From Deltaproteobacteria bacterium (GTDB lineage: Bacteria > Desulfobacterota > Desulfuromonadia > Geobacterales > Geobacteraceae), in NCBI GenBank assembly GCA_009668975.1, contig SBEG01000001.1, forward strand, positions 291,402 to 355,401: a stretch of 64,000 nucleotides of DNA, written 5' to 3'. A program made the position numbers and the translations under genes. How positions within the stretch are numbered: the first letter of the stretch is position 1; every line of letters starts with the position of its first letter. The notes below the pieces were generated by a model. It saw only the letters and a program-made list of their open reading frames with translations. It made no database searches and was not told where the DNA came from. Below are positions 1 through 7,555 of this stretch, piece after piece.

Positions 1-191
1 AAGTCACGGGTGTTCTCTTTCAGGGAAGTCAGCATGTAACCGCCCAGGGTATAAAGAGTCACCATCGAAACCAGCAGGGTGATGGTCGATGTCATGTCGC
101 GGCTCAGGGGCGGCGGACTTTTTTTCCGCGATTCCTCGAGTTTTTTCGCGGTCGGTTGTTCTGTTTTTGAGTGCTTATCAGCTTCTGACAT
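1..191 (-). CDS. flhB: Flagellar export switch protein FlhB (N-terminal fragment)
   Basis: Only the first 63 codons lie in the window; the gene continues past base 1. FlhB is the membrane component of the flagellar type III export gate that switches substrate class from rod/hook to filament proteins. The visible N terminus has the family hallmark KTEQPTAKKLEESRKK at about residues 9-24, a charged stretch before the first membrane segment (about residues 37-56). The ATG at 191-189 overlaps the fliR stop by one base, so it is translationally coupled to fliR in the fliPQR-flhB order usual for this cluster. The C-terminal autocleavage motif cannot be checked. Confidence 0.93.
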   Translation of the reverse strand, partial: MSEADKHSKTEQPTAKKLEESRKKSPPPLSRDMTSTITLLVSMVTLYTLGGYMLTSLKENTRD

Positions 192-982
192 CAGGAACCC
201 TGCGCGATAATTCTGAATAATGACTTGATCTGGAGAGCCATTGCTCCGAAGGAAATTTCAAGGGTGTGAATGAAAACCAGGAGAGACAACCCAAGGGCAA
301 AAAAACCGATGGCAATGTTGAGCGGCATGCTGATGACAAAGATGTTCATCTGGGGAAAGGAGCGCGCCATGACACCAAGCACCACCGTAGTGGCCAGCAG
401 CGAAACCATGACCGGCGCCGCCAGTTTGATCCCCAGTACAAAGATGCCGGAGGTAATGGTAATCAGAAAACTGAGCAGGGGGCCGCTCATCTGCCAGCCG
501 CCCAAAGGGATCAGCGCATAGCTGTCCACCATGGCCTTGATGAAAAGATGATGGGCACCGAAGGTCAGGAATAACAGCGAGGCAAGCAGTGTCTGGAACA
601 TTGACAGGAGCGGCACCTGGCCCATGGTCGGATCAAACAGGGTCGACATGGAAAAGCCCATCTGCATGCCGATCACCTGCCCGCAGAACTCGACAGCGCC
701 GAACACCGATTTTGCAACAAGGCCCAGGGTGATGCCGATCAGAGCTTCGACAACAACCAGCTGCAGCAGGGAGAGGAAATCGCCCGGCAGGGTGACTGGG
801 GCAAGCTTGAGCACCGGGAAACAGACCAGGGTCAGAGACAGCGTTACCAGTGCCCTGATATTCATCGGCACCCGCTCTCCCCCAAACAGCGGAATGGCAC
901 TGAAGATCCCGGCCAGACGGCCGAGCACCAGGGTGAAGAGCGTGAAGTCCTGAATGGAAAGAAACGCGGGAAGCTGGAACAT
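191..982 (-). CDS. fliR: Flagellar biosynthetic protein FliR
   Basis: At 263 residues this is normal length for FliR, an integral membrane protein of the export gate formed with FliP and FliQ. The sequence is almost entirely hydrophobic, with about six membrane segments and the family pattern around GxRVPxNIRALVTLSL (about residues 35-50) and GFSMSTLFDP (about residues 107-116). It starts 5 bases downstream of the fliQ stop and ends overlapping the flhB start, so it belongs to one operon with them. No truncation or frameshift is seen. Confidence 0.96.
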   Translation of the reverse strand: MFQLPAFLSIQDFTLFTLVLGRLAGIFSAIPLFGGERVPMNIRALVTLSLTLVCFPVLKLAPVTLPGDFLSLLQLVVVEALIGITLGLVAKSVFGAVEFCGQVIGMQMGFSMSTLFDPTMGQVPLLSMFQTLLASLLFLTFGAHHLFIKAMVDSYALIPLGGWQMSGPLLSFLITITSGIFVLGIKLAAPVMVSLLATTVVLGVMARSFPQMNIFVISMPLNIAIGFFALGLSLLVFIHTLEISFGAMALQIKSLFRIIAQGS

Positions 983-987
983 GCCGG

Positions 988-1254
988 CTATCTCAGGTTG
1001 GGAATCAAGGCGAAGATCTCACGGGTAAAATCCGACATGTAACTCATCATCCAGGGAAAAAAGACGATCATTGCCAGCATAACCGCGACAATCTTCGGCA
1101 CAAAGGCGAGTGTTGCCTCGTTTATGGAGGTGACCGCCTGAAAAATACTGATGATCAGGCCGATCACCAGGCTGAAAATCAGGAGCGGCGCAGAAAGCAT
1201 CAGGGTTACTTCAAAGCTCCTGCGGGCCAGTTGGGTTACCAGTTCCGGGGTCAT
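988..1254 (-). CDS. fliQ: Flagellar biosynthetic protein FliQ
   Basis: FliQ is the small two-helix membrane protein of the flagellar export gate. From the ATG at 1254 the product is 88 residues, the usual size, beginning MTPELVTQLARRSF and with two hydrophobic helices. The reading frame stays open for another 75 bases upstream to 1329, but that extension is encoded by intergenic heptamer repeats and is not FliQ-like; GGACCTCC sits just before the ATG. Unusually, fliP and fliQ, normally nearly contiguous, are separated here by about 257 bases of repeat-bounded DNA. Confidence 0.95.
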   Translation of the reverse strand: MTPELVTQLARRSFEVTLMLSAPLLIFSLVIGLIISIFQAVTSINEATLAFVPKIVAVMLAMIVFFPWMMSYMSDFTREIFALIPNLR

Positions 1255-1273
1255 GGGGAGGTCCTTTCCATAT

Positions 1274-1507
1274 AAGTATGAAGGATGAATTATGAAGTAT
1301 GAAAGCAAAGCAGTGAAAAAGCCTGGCAATACTCATCTCTGGGGTAATAGCGTTTCGTTCTAGGTTCATTGATCAGCTAAGTCGAAAATCATTGAAACCG
1401 GAAATTCGCGAATGGTTTGCGAGAGAAGGATGAATAATTCGGTTTTTTTCATACTTCATAATTCATCCTTCATCCTTTGAATTTCTCATCCTTCATACTT
1501 CATAATT
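1274..1507. repeat. Heptamer-repeat-bounded, MITE-like intergenic element
   Basis: On the plus strand 1274-1301 reads four tandem heptamers (AAGTATG, AAGGATG, AATTATG, AAGTATG). The reverse complements of the same heptamers recur at 1450-1477 and 1487-1507. The result is an element of about 234 bases with inverted heptamer tracts at its ends and a non-repetitive middle of about 150 bases. It splits fliP from fliQ in an otherwise tightly packed operon. No protein-coding gene is visible inside. The mobile character is inferred from structure only. Confidence 0.6.
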
Positions 1508-1511
1508 TTTG

Positions 1512-2273
1512 TCAGCCAAAACTCTTCACAATCGATCCGATCACCAGCGCCCAGCCGTCAACCAGAATAAACAGCAGGATCTTGAAGGGCAGCGAGATCA
1601 TCACCGGCGGCAGCATCATCATACCCATGGACATCAGGACCGAAGCAACCACCATGTCCACCACGAGAAACGGGATATAGATGAGGAAGCCGATCTGAAA
1701 GGCGGTCTGCAACTCGCTGATCATGAAGGCCGGAATGATGGTCAGAGTCGGGATTTCATTGGCATTCTTGGGCCGCGGCATCTTGGAAAGACTCAGAAAC
1801 AGGGCCAGGTCTTTCTCTCGCACCTGGGAAAGCATGAACTTCCGGATCGGTACCACCGCCTTGTCCAATGCCTGTTCCTGGGTAAGCTGACCGGCCTTGT
1901 ACGGCTGGAAAGCCTGGGTGTTGATCTGCTGCCAAATCGGGCTCATGATATAAAAGGTCAGGAACAGGGCCAGGGAAATGACAATCTGATTGGATGGAGC
2001 CTGCGGGGTGCCGATGGCGCCGCGGAGAAACGACAGCACCACCACCACCCGGGTAAAGGAGGTGGTCATGATCAGAAGTCCGGGCGCCAGTGACAGGACC
2101 GTAATCATGAGGAAAATCTGCAAGGCGGTCGACACGTCGCCCGGCTTGGAAACCTTGCCCAAACCGACACTCACCGTCGGCACGCTCAAAGGCTCGGCAA
2201 AACCGGCTGAAGCGAAGACCAGCCCCGCGAGGCAGACCAGGCCGGCAATTAGGGGAAATCTGTTCAATCTCAC
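1512..2273 (-). CDS. fliP: Flagellar biosynthetic protein FliP
   Basis: FliP forms the core pentamer of the flagellar export gate. The 253-residue product has an N-terminal signal peptide ending near SAGFAEP, a helix with the family signature LSLAPGLLIMTTSFTR (about residues 61-76), the segment FLRGAIGTPQAPSNQ (about residues 82-96) and C-terminal helices with LLPPVMISLPFK. The GTG start at 2273 overlaps the fliO stop (GTGA). Length and motifs are normal, so the insertion downstream has left the gene intact. Confidence 0.96.
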   Translation of the reverse strand: MRLNRFPLIAGLVCLAGLVFASAGFAEPLSVPTVSVGLGKVSKPGDVSTALQIFLMITVLSLAPGLLIMTTSFTRVVVVLSFLRGAIGTPQAPSNQIVISLALFLTFYIMSPIWQQINTQAFQPYKAGQLTQEQALDKAVVPIRKFMLSQVREKDLALFLSLSKMPRPKNANEIPTLTIIPAFMISELQTAFQIGFLIYIPFLVVDMVVASVLMSMGMMMLPPVMISLPFKILLFILVDGWALVIGSIVKSFG

Positions 2274-2752
2274 GCCCTGACCCCACCCTTTTCTCCGGGA
2301 ATCGTGGCCCGTCTGCCCTTCTGGATCATCTCCATGACGAAGCGAAAACCGTCAGGAAAGGAAGCAGCGGGCTTTTTCGTGGCGGACAATTCCTCGACAA
2401 TTTCGATTGTTTCCAGCATATCGACCTGTTTGATCAAGCTCAGGCCGGAATCCGAGGAACCGAGCAGCAGGTATTCCCCTCCCACTTCCACCAGCATGAG
2501 AGACTTTTTCGGGGCAAGAAAGCGACTCTCCACCACCCGGATGTAGCGGGGCACCGACTTGTTCACCAGGCTTCCCTTGAGAAAGCGGTTGACCAGATAA
2601 TAGGCAAGAAAGATCAAGCCGACGACAATCGACAAGGAAGCCACCATCTGGAAAAAGCCGGAAACAAAACTGAATCCGCCCGCGCCTGTCCCCTCCGCTG
2701 CATATGCGGCCCCTGGGAAGCACAGCACCGGGAGAACCGGAAGCATTCTCAT
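2270..2752 (-). CDS. fliO: Flagellar biosynthetic protein FliO
   Basis: This 160-residue protein has a signal-like N terminus, one strong membrane helix (about residues 35-55, SLSIVVGLIFLAYYLVNRF), then a cytoplasmic domain with the FliO pattern PRYIRVVESRFLAPKKSLMLVEVGGEYLLLG. FliO is a chaperone-like factor for assembly of the FliP ring. The ATG overlaps the fliN stop (ATGA), and its own stop overlaps the fliP GTG. Position between fliN and fliP supports the call, as FliO itself is poorly conserved. Confidence 0.9.
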   Translation of the reverse strand: MRMLPVLPVLCFPGAAYAAEGTGAGGFSFVSGFFQMVASLSIVVGLIFLAYYLVNRFLKGSLVNKSVPRYIRVVESRFLAPKKSLMLVEVGGEYLLLGSSDSGLSLIKQVDMLETIEIVEELSATKKPAASFPDGFRFVMEMIQKGRRATIPGEKGGVRA

Positions 2753-3057
2753 ACGATTTTCTCCACACGCTCCGCCGGGCTGATGATATCCACCAGGCGG
2801 ACCCCGAATTTCTCATTCACCACCACGGCCTCGCCCCGGGCCACCAGCTTGGAATTCACGAACACATCAAGGAGCTCCCCGGCCAGTTTGCCCAGCTCCA
2901 CCACTGCGCCCTGATTCAGCTGGAGCAGATCCTTTACCAGTAACTTGGTCCGTCCCAGTTCCACGGTCAGATGAAGGGGGATATCGAGAATCAGATCAAG
3001 ATTCCTTTGCTCCTGGCCGGCGTTCTTCTGCTCTGTGCTTTCCAATATATCGCTCAC
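2749..3057 (-). CDS. fliN: Flagellar motor switch protein FliN
   Basis: FliN is a C-ring protein at the base of the motor that works with FliM and FliG in switching and export. The 102-residue protein carries the SpoA domain across most of its length: LDIPLHLTVELGRTKLLVKDLLQL, then GAVVELGKLAGELLDVFVN and GEAVVVNEKFGVRLVDII. It starts with GTG at 3057 behind AGGAGG. It has no CheC-like N-terminal domain, so it is a plain FliN and not FliY. It is followed by fliO with a 4-base overlap. Confidence 0.95.
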   Translation of the reverse strand: MSDILESTEQKNAGQEQRNLDLILDIPLHLTVELGRTKLLVKDLLQLNQGAVVELGKLAGELLDVFVNSKLVARGEAVVVNEKFGVRLVDIISPAERVEKIV

Positions 3058-3142
3058 GCGGGACCTCCTGTTGTCTATGTCTATGGCTGCGCTGGCAGCC
3101 CCTTTATAATTCCAGTACCATCTAACACTTGATTTTTTGCAG

Positions 3143-3220
3143 GCAACCCCTCCAAACCTCCCCTTGACAAGGGAGGCGTAAAGGCTTCCCCCCTGTCAAG
3201 GGGGGATTGAGGGGGGTTGA
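3143..3220. repeat. Palindromic intergenic repeat (family A), fliM-fliN gap
   Basis: The sequence begins CAACCCCTCC and ends GGGGGGTTGAA, with inner inverted pairs CCCTTGACAAGGG and CCCCCTGTCAAGGGGGG, so the RNA could form nested hairpins. Related copies, with the same CCCCTCC/GGGGGG boundaries and a middle GGC(G)TAAAG-like linker, lie near 25229-25308 and 63931-63985. It resembles the REP-type palindromes common between genes in this bacterial group. Confidence 0.6.
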
Positions 3221-3239
3221 ATTTCGGTGTTACATGGCA

Positions 3240-4211
3240 CTATGAAAGCAAGTCGCTTGTTATCTGTATCGCCTTGTTGCCGCCCTGCACGCCCGGGGAA
3301 CCGGTAAACTTCTCAATCCCTTCAATCTTGACACTCAACTCGCTCCGGCAATCCTTGTTCAGGATGATAGTATCGCCAACGGAAAGATTGATCAGGTCAT
3401 TCAAGGTGATGCCGGTCTCGCCCAACTCGACGGTCAGCTCCACCGGCGCCTCAACCAGCTCGGCGGCCAGCCGGGAATGCCACTTGGGGTCAATGGCCAT
3501 ACTGTCCAGCTGGGTTCCGACCTTCAGCTTGTCGCGCACCGGATCGATGGTCATGTAGGGAATCGCGAACTCCATGGTTCCCGTGACCTCCTCCACCTGG
3601 ATTTCCAGAGACATGGTGATGACCTGATATTCCGGGGGAACAATGGTTACCAGCCGGGGGTTCATTTCCATGCGCAGGAGGTTCATCTTGGTTCCCTGGA
3701 CCACATGGGTCCAGGACTTTTCCATATCCGCCAGCACGTCCTTGACGATCTTTTCCATGAGACGGACTTCAATGGAAGTGAACATGCGGTTCTGCTCCGT
3801 GACAGCCGGAGCCCCGGACCCGCCGAGGATACTATCCACGAGGGTAAAAACCAGCTTGCTGTCCATGGTTATCAGAGCCGCGCCCTTAAGCGGCTCGATC
3901 TTGAAGATGGCCATGCAGACCGGTGACGGCAGGGTTTTGAGAAAATCGTCGAATTTATAAGGCCTGGCGCCAAGTTTCTTGATTTCGACGATCTTCCGCA
4001 GCCGGTTGGAAAGGGTTACGCGGTTATAGCGGATAAAACTGTCATAGATGACATCCAGGTTTGGAACGAGAACCTGATGATCATTATTGAACAGATCAAA
4101 GACGGATACCGACGCCTGCCCGGCCGCGAGCTCCTTCTCGGGCACGATTTTGCCCTCAACAATGGCCGCCAGCAGGGATTCAATCTCTTCTTTGGTCAGG
4201 ATCTTTTCCAC
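3240..4211 (-). CDS. fliM: Flagellar motor switch protein FliM
   Basis: FliM is the C-ring protein that binds phosphorylated CheY and transmits the signal to FliG. The 323-residue protein has an N-terminal segment LTKEEIESLLAAI (CheY-binding region), a central CheC-like domain (about residues 50-230, with GGSG and the MNPRLVTIVPP stretch) and a C-terminal SpoA domain with VELTVELGETGITLNDLINL. Translation starts at GTG 4211 behind GAGGT. It lies between fliL and fliN, with a gap of about 180 bases before fliN that holds a palindromic repeat. Confidence 0.96.
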   Translation of the reverse strand: MEKILTKEEIESLLAAIVEGKIVPEKELAAGQASVSVFDLFNNDHQVLVPNLDVIYDSFIRYNRVTLSNRLRKIVEIKKLGARPYKFDDFLKTLPSPVCMAIFKIEPLKGAALITMDSKLVFTLVDSILGGSGAPAVTEQNRMFTSIEVRLMEKIVKDVLADMEKSWTHVVQGTKMNLLRMEMNPRLVTIVPPEYQVITMSLEIQVEEVTGTMEFAIPYMTIDPVRDKLKVGTQLDSMAIDPKWHSRLAAELVEAPVELTVELGETGITLNDLINLSVGDTIILNKDCRSELSVKIEGIEKFTGSPGVQGGNKAIQITSDLLS

Positions 4212-4259
4212 GTTTACCTCAAAAAACCTGGGAGTCTGTCGGTCCGACAGGCACCAGGG

Positions 4260-4745
4260 TTACTGGACAACAAAATCGGTAAAATAAACCCGCTTGAGCT
4301 TACCCGGCGGCAGGATGTTATTCGAAACGGTAAAAATTTCCTGCCGCAACTGATTCTTGCCCTGCTGATCGCGAATATCCAGCATGGTCTTGGTGGTCAG
4401 AAGCACCAGAATCGCATCGCGAAGCGGGGCTTTCCTGGCCTCTGCCTCGGCCTTCATCTCTTCGTTGGCCACTTCCAGCTCAACCCGGACACGCAGATAG
4501 CGGAGATCCTGCCCGTCATAGATATTGACGATGAACGGTTCCAGCTGAACAATACTGGGCAACCCCGTGCTTTCGGTCTTTGCCTCTGCCTCGGCCTTAC
4601 CCTTTTTACCGCCGGCAAAGAAGAAATAGCCACCCACCCCACCGGCAACCAGGATAATCGCAGACAAGATGATAATAATCAGCTTCATTTTACCTTTCCC
4701 TTTTTCCTGAGCGCCATCCGCTACCTGATCGTCCTTCGGAGCCAT
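4260..4745 (-). CDS. fliL: Flagellar basal body-associated protein FliL
   Basis: FliL is a single-span inner-membrane protein that associates with the stator and supports motor torque. The 161-residue product has a short charged cytoplasmic tail, a membrane helix at about residues 21-47 (LIIIILSAIILVAGGVGGYFFF), a charged linker and the periplasmic FliL domain ending FTDFVVQ. It is now the first gene of the fliL-flhB block, directly after foreign-looking DNA. A sigma-54-type promoter lies about 60 bases upstream of its ATG. Confidence 0.93.
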   Translation of the reverse strand: MAPKDDQVADGAQEKGKGKMKLIIIILSAIILVAGGVGGYFFFAGGKKGKAEAEAKTESTGLPSIVQLEPFIVNIYDGQDLRYLRVRVELEVANEEMKAEAEARKAPLRDAILVLLTTKTMLDIRDQQGKNQLRQEIFTVSNNILPPGKLKRVYFTDFVVQ

Positions 4746-4803
4746 CGAGTAAACCTCCTATTATGTAATGATTTCGTTAGGGTAGAGTTATGCTACAAAT
4801 TAA

Positions 4804-4819
4804 TGCAACCAAAGTGCCA
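4804..4819 (-). promoter_or_regulatory. Sigma-54 (RpoN) promoter before fliL
   Basis: The minus strand reads TGGCACTTTGGTTGCA, an exact fit to the sigma-54 consensus TGGCAC-N5-TTGC[A/T]. The predicted start of transcription lies about 12 bases beyond the GC doublet, near 4793, giving a leader of about 45-50 bases to the fliL ATG. This gives fliL-flhB a promoter independent of flgB. The fit is read directly; activation by the NtrC-family regulators encoded near 33-35 kb is inference. Confidence 0.8.
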
Positions 4820-5184
4820 GAACGATTTCGCGGCAAAGTGTGGTTTTTTGCGCGAGGCTCTGGATTTTGTGCAAAACCGTGCGCCACCCTACCCTGTTCC
4901 GAAAGGTAACGTGAAGAAACTCCGCCGGGAAACGCCCTCTAAAGATTAAAACTGTAACAGTTTGTTTTTATAGAGAAAAGCAGATCATAGTTATTTTTTC
5001 CAACGAACTAAGGAAAACGGGAAGTACCTGGATACGAGGGTAAAGCGGCCGGAGAGGGCTGACATTGGGGAAATAAAAGCAGAGGCTACGGGCAATTCGT
5101 CGATGGCTGGCAAGATTGTCAGATTTTGCACTGCGGGTTCCGTCAGTATTCAAAATACATTCGAGCCAAGATTTTGACAAGCAG

Positions 5185-5337
5185 CGTTAAGAGATGATTT
5201 AGCCATCGGGACCAGTTGGCGTAGATTTTAAAGTTTTTCGAGAGTAGTGCCGTACCTTGATTTCGGCGGCCAACAAGTCAAGGACGGCTTCCCATTCTGG
5301 CGAATCGGATTTTACTTCATATCCGGCTTCCAGGTAT
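5185..5337 (-). pseudogene. Remnant of an integron-type tyrosine recombinase (intI-like)
   Basis: Reading leftward from the IS end, the minus strand encodes SPEWEAVLDLLAAEIKVRHY followed by SRKTLK. This matches the N-terminal core-binding region of long integron integrases (pattern RHYSxKTLKxYxxW). A one-base loss near 5228-5232 shifts the frame; the next frame continues YANWSRWLNHL, then similarity ends. The catalytic half with the R-H-R-Y residues is absent. The upstream part was removed at the junction with the IS3-family element. Family assignment is from pattern memory. Confidence 0.5.
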
Positions 5338-5398
5338 TGAATCGCCCCTAGTTTTCTAGACACTCCTGAGGTATAAAAAATGACTCCAGGAGGATTCC

Positions 5399-5674
5399 AT
5401 GAGCGCCAAGCGTTACCCCGAAGAATTCAAGATTGAAGCAGTCAAGCAAATCACCGAACGAGGCTATTCAGTGTACGATGTTGCCAAGCGCTTGGGCGTT
5501 ACCACCCACAGCCTGTATGCTTGCAGGAAGTACGGTCAAGGATCACAGCAGGCTAGCACTCTGGATGACCAGCAAGCTGAAATAAAACGTCTTCGCAGTG
5601 AGCTGAAACGAGTCACTGAAGAACGAGAAATCCTAAAAAAGGCCACCGCATATTTCGTCAAAGAGTCCCACTGA
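5399..5674 (+). CDS. IS3-family transposase OrfA
   Basis: This 91-residue OrfA is full length. It has a helix-turn-helix (about residues 6-45, YPEEFKIEAVKQITERGYSV then VAKRLGVTTHSLY) and a leucine-zipper-like helix (about residues 55-85, QAEIKRLRSELKRVTEEREI). OrfA binds the element ends and is the front part of the frameshifted OrfAB transposase. An A6G slippery run (5635-5641) sits near the 3' end, the usual place for the -1 shift into orfB. A GGAGG-like site precedes the ATG. Confidence 0.9.
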   Translation: MSAKRYPEEFKIEAVKQITERGYSVYDVAKRLGVTTHSLYACRKYGQGSQQASTLDDQQAEIKRLRSELKRVTEEREILKKATAYFVKESH

Positions 5675-5976
5675 GGTATGCTTTTATCCGGGCGCATCAA
5701 CACGAGTTTGCCATTCGCAAATTGTGCCACATGATGAAGATTCATCGTAGCGGCTACTACGCCTGGCTGAAGCAACCTAAGTCATTACGGCAAAAAGATG
5801 ACGAACGGTTGTTGGGACTCATCAAACAGTTCTGGCTCGGGCGGAAGATGTATAAAGATCGGGAAGAAGCCAGGCAAGACATTTTCAATTACATCGAAAT
5901 GTTTTATAACCCGACACGGCGTCATGGCTACAATGACGACTCACCAGTTGAGTTTGAAAGACGTCACTTTATGTAG
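5674..5976 (+). pseudogene. IS3-family transposase OrfB, catalytic core deleted
   Basis: In the -1 frame relative to orfA the sequence starts RYAFIRAHQHEFAIRKLCHM, typical of the OrfB N terminus, and runs to LIKQFWLG. It then jumps in frame to RKMYKDREEARQDIFNYIEM and the C-terminal FYNPTRRHGYNDDSPVEFE. The DDE integrase domain between these parts is gone, an estimated 150 or more residues compared with normal OrfB. The element cannot move by itself but could be mobilised by a related transposase. Confidence 0.8.
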
Positions 5977-6067
5977 ACGGAGAATGTCTAGATTACTGGT
6001 GGCGATTCATTACGACCTACCCGAAAGCCCGGCAGGTCAAAGCCATGCCCGTTGAACAGGTGATTTG

Positions 6068-6589
6068 ATGGATATACGAGAAGCAAAACGAAATGACGTG
6101 GAACAGATTGTCAGCGTATTCCATGATACCATCCACATAGTGAACTCTCAGGACTACACTCCAGAAGAGGTGAATGCTTGGTCGCCTGATGTACCTGATG
6201 TTAAAGAGTGGGCTGAAAAGAGACTTTCAACCAGAATTACGTTCGTTGCCGATGATGAGGGCATAATTGTAGGGTTCGGGGAGTTAGAAACTACCGGGCA
6301 CATAGACTGCTTATACTGCCATCACAACTATCAGAGACGCGGCGTCGGGGCTGCCATTTTTCGTCAGATTGAGAATAAGGCACGAGCCCTTGGACTCAGG
6401 CGCCTCTTTGTCGAGGCGAGCATCACCGCTCGTCTGTTCTTTGAGACTCAAGGCTTTACGATTGTTAATCAACAAACGGTCGTTCGACGAGGTGTCGAAC
6501 TGACTAACTTTGTAATGGAGAAGTACATTGGGACAAACCTAAAAAAAGCCAACGAGAAAGATGCACCTGACCAAAAGACCGTCAGGTGA
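6068..6589 (+). CDS. GNAT family N-acetyltransferase
   Basis: The 173-residue protein carries a GNAT fold with the acetyl-CoA-binding motif A QRRGVGA at about residues 89-95, preceded by the strand [15 protein letters not shown] enzymes transfer an acetyl group from acetyl-CoA to an amine; the substrate cannot be told from sequence, though YafP-like single-domain members are close in size. ATG 6068 is chosen over a TTG immediately before it. GTTGAAC lies 11 bases upstream and an attC-like hairpin follows the 3' end, the arrangement of an integron gene cassette. Next gene: an SDR 43 bases on. Confidence 0.85.
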   Translation: MDIREAKRNDVEQIVSVFHDTIHIVNSQDYTPEEVNAWSPDVPDVKEWAEKRLSTRITFVADDEGIIVGFGELETTGHIDCLYCHHNYQRRGVGAAIFRQIENKARALGLRRLFVEASITARLFFETQGFTIVNQQTVVRRGVELTNFVMEKYIGTNLKKANEKDAPDQKTVR

Positions 6590-6611
6590 TCTTCCGCCCC
6601 CGTTGCGCAAC
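6549..6611 (+). other. attC-like cassette recombination site (degenerate)
   Basis: The segment begins AGCCAACG and ends CGTTGCGC, giving complementary CAACG/CGTTG arms. Between them lies an inner perfect inverted repeat CACCTGAC/GTCAGGTG around a 9-base loop. Total length of about 63 bases, terminal AAC/GTT cores and the position at the end of the GNAT frame all fit an attC site. The outer bases of the two cores do not complement fully, so it may be degenerate or coincidental. A matching GTTGAAC core lies at 6051-6057. Confidence 0.4.
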
Positions 6612-6632
6612 AAAATACCACAAGAGGAAATT

Positions 6633-7439
6633 ATGAAACGGCTTGAAGGCAAGATTACGATCATAACAGGTGCTGCAAGGGGAATTGGAGAAGCAATAGC
6701 TCGTGCATTTGTTGCAGAAGGTGCATTTGTATACCTCACTGATATTAAAGACGAGCAAGGCGCAATCGTTTCGGAACAAATCGGGAACAAATCGACCTAT
6801 CGTCGTCTCGATGTCAGGGAAGAAACTGACTGGCAACGTGTCACTTTGGAGATCATCGAACAGCATGGCAGGCTTGATATTGCCGTAAATAACGCAGGCA
6901 TCACCGGCTTTGAAGATGGGATTATCGTGCAAAACCCAGAACATGCAAGCTTGGATAGTTGGCATGACGTCCATCGGACAAACCTTGATGGAGTTTTCTT
7001 GGGATGCAAATATGCAATCCAAGCTATGCGTAAAACAGGAATAGGTTCAATTATAAACATTTCGTCTCGATCCGGACTGGTTGGTATACCAGGTGCTGCT
7101 GCCTATGCATCGTCAAAGGCGGCTGTTCGCAACCACACCAAAACGGTGGCGCTCTATTGTGCGGAGCAAGACCTCAATATTCGCTGTAACTCGATACATC
7201 CAGCCGCCATTCTAACACCAATGTGGGAACCACTTTTAGGCGGTTCCGCGCCAGAGCGAGTTGAGCGAATGAAGGAATTTGTAAAAGACACCCCCCTTCG
7301 TAGATTTGGCAAACCTGAGGAAGTTGCTGCGGTGGCTGTCCTTTTGGCCTCCGACGAGGCAGCATACATGACTGGCACAGAATTAAACATTGATGGTGGA
7401 ATGCTAGCTGGTTCGGTAGCAATCCCGGTTGTCGAATGA
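6633..7439 (+). CDS. Short-chain dehydrogenase/reductase (SDR family)
   Basis: A classical SDR of 268 residues: cofactor motif TGAARGIG at about residues 12-19, NNAG at 86-89, a serine cluster ISSRSG at 143-148 and the catalytic YASSK at 158-162. The C-terminal LNIDGGM is also typical. An acidic residue after the second strand (YLTDIKD) suggests preference for NAD over NADP. The substrate is unknown. ATG 6633 is preceded by AGAGGA. The start lies about 20 bases after GTTGCGC, as expected if this is the second cassette of a former integron; no attC is visible after it. Confidence 0.88.
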   Translation: MKRLEGKITIITGAARGIGEAIARAFVAEGAFVYLTDIKDEQGAIVSEQIGNKSTYRRLDVREETDWQRVTLEIIEQHGRLDIAVNNAGITGFEDGIIVQNPEHASLDSWHDVHRTNLDGVFLGCKYAIQAMRKTGIGSIINISSRSGLVGIPGAAAYASSKAAVRNHTKTVALYCAEQDLNIRCNSIHPAAILTPMWEPLLGGSAPERVERMKEFVKDTPLRRFGKPEEVAAVAVLLASDEAAYMTGTELNIDGGMLAGSVAIPVVE

Positions 7440-7555
7440 ATACCGATCGGAATTGCGCGCATAAACCCCTCCCCTATCATCAAATAATACGATCTATATA
7501 GTTTCCATCAGCTGAAAGCAGATAGAGAAATTATGAAATCTTCAGAATAGGATTG

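Larger units (their letters stand above)
5338..6009 (+). mobile_element. IS3-family element, internally deleted (672 bp)
   Basis: The ends form imperfect inverted repeats: the left starts TGAATCGCCCCTAGTTTTCT and the right end, complemented, starts TGAATCGCCACCAGTAATCT, both followed closely by AGACA. The terminal TG is typical of IS3. Inside are an intact orfA and an orfB lacking its catalytic middle, so the length is about half that of a full element (usually 1.2-1.3 kb). The 3-base flanks (TAT and TTA) are not identical, so no clean target duplication is seen. Confidence 0.7.

Noticed and set aside
4968..5180. 70-residue minus-strand frame before the integrase remnant
   Set aside because: No recognisable family and no good ribosome site, and it lies in decayed DNA. 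Treated as chance.
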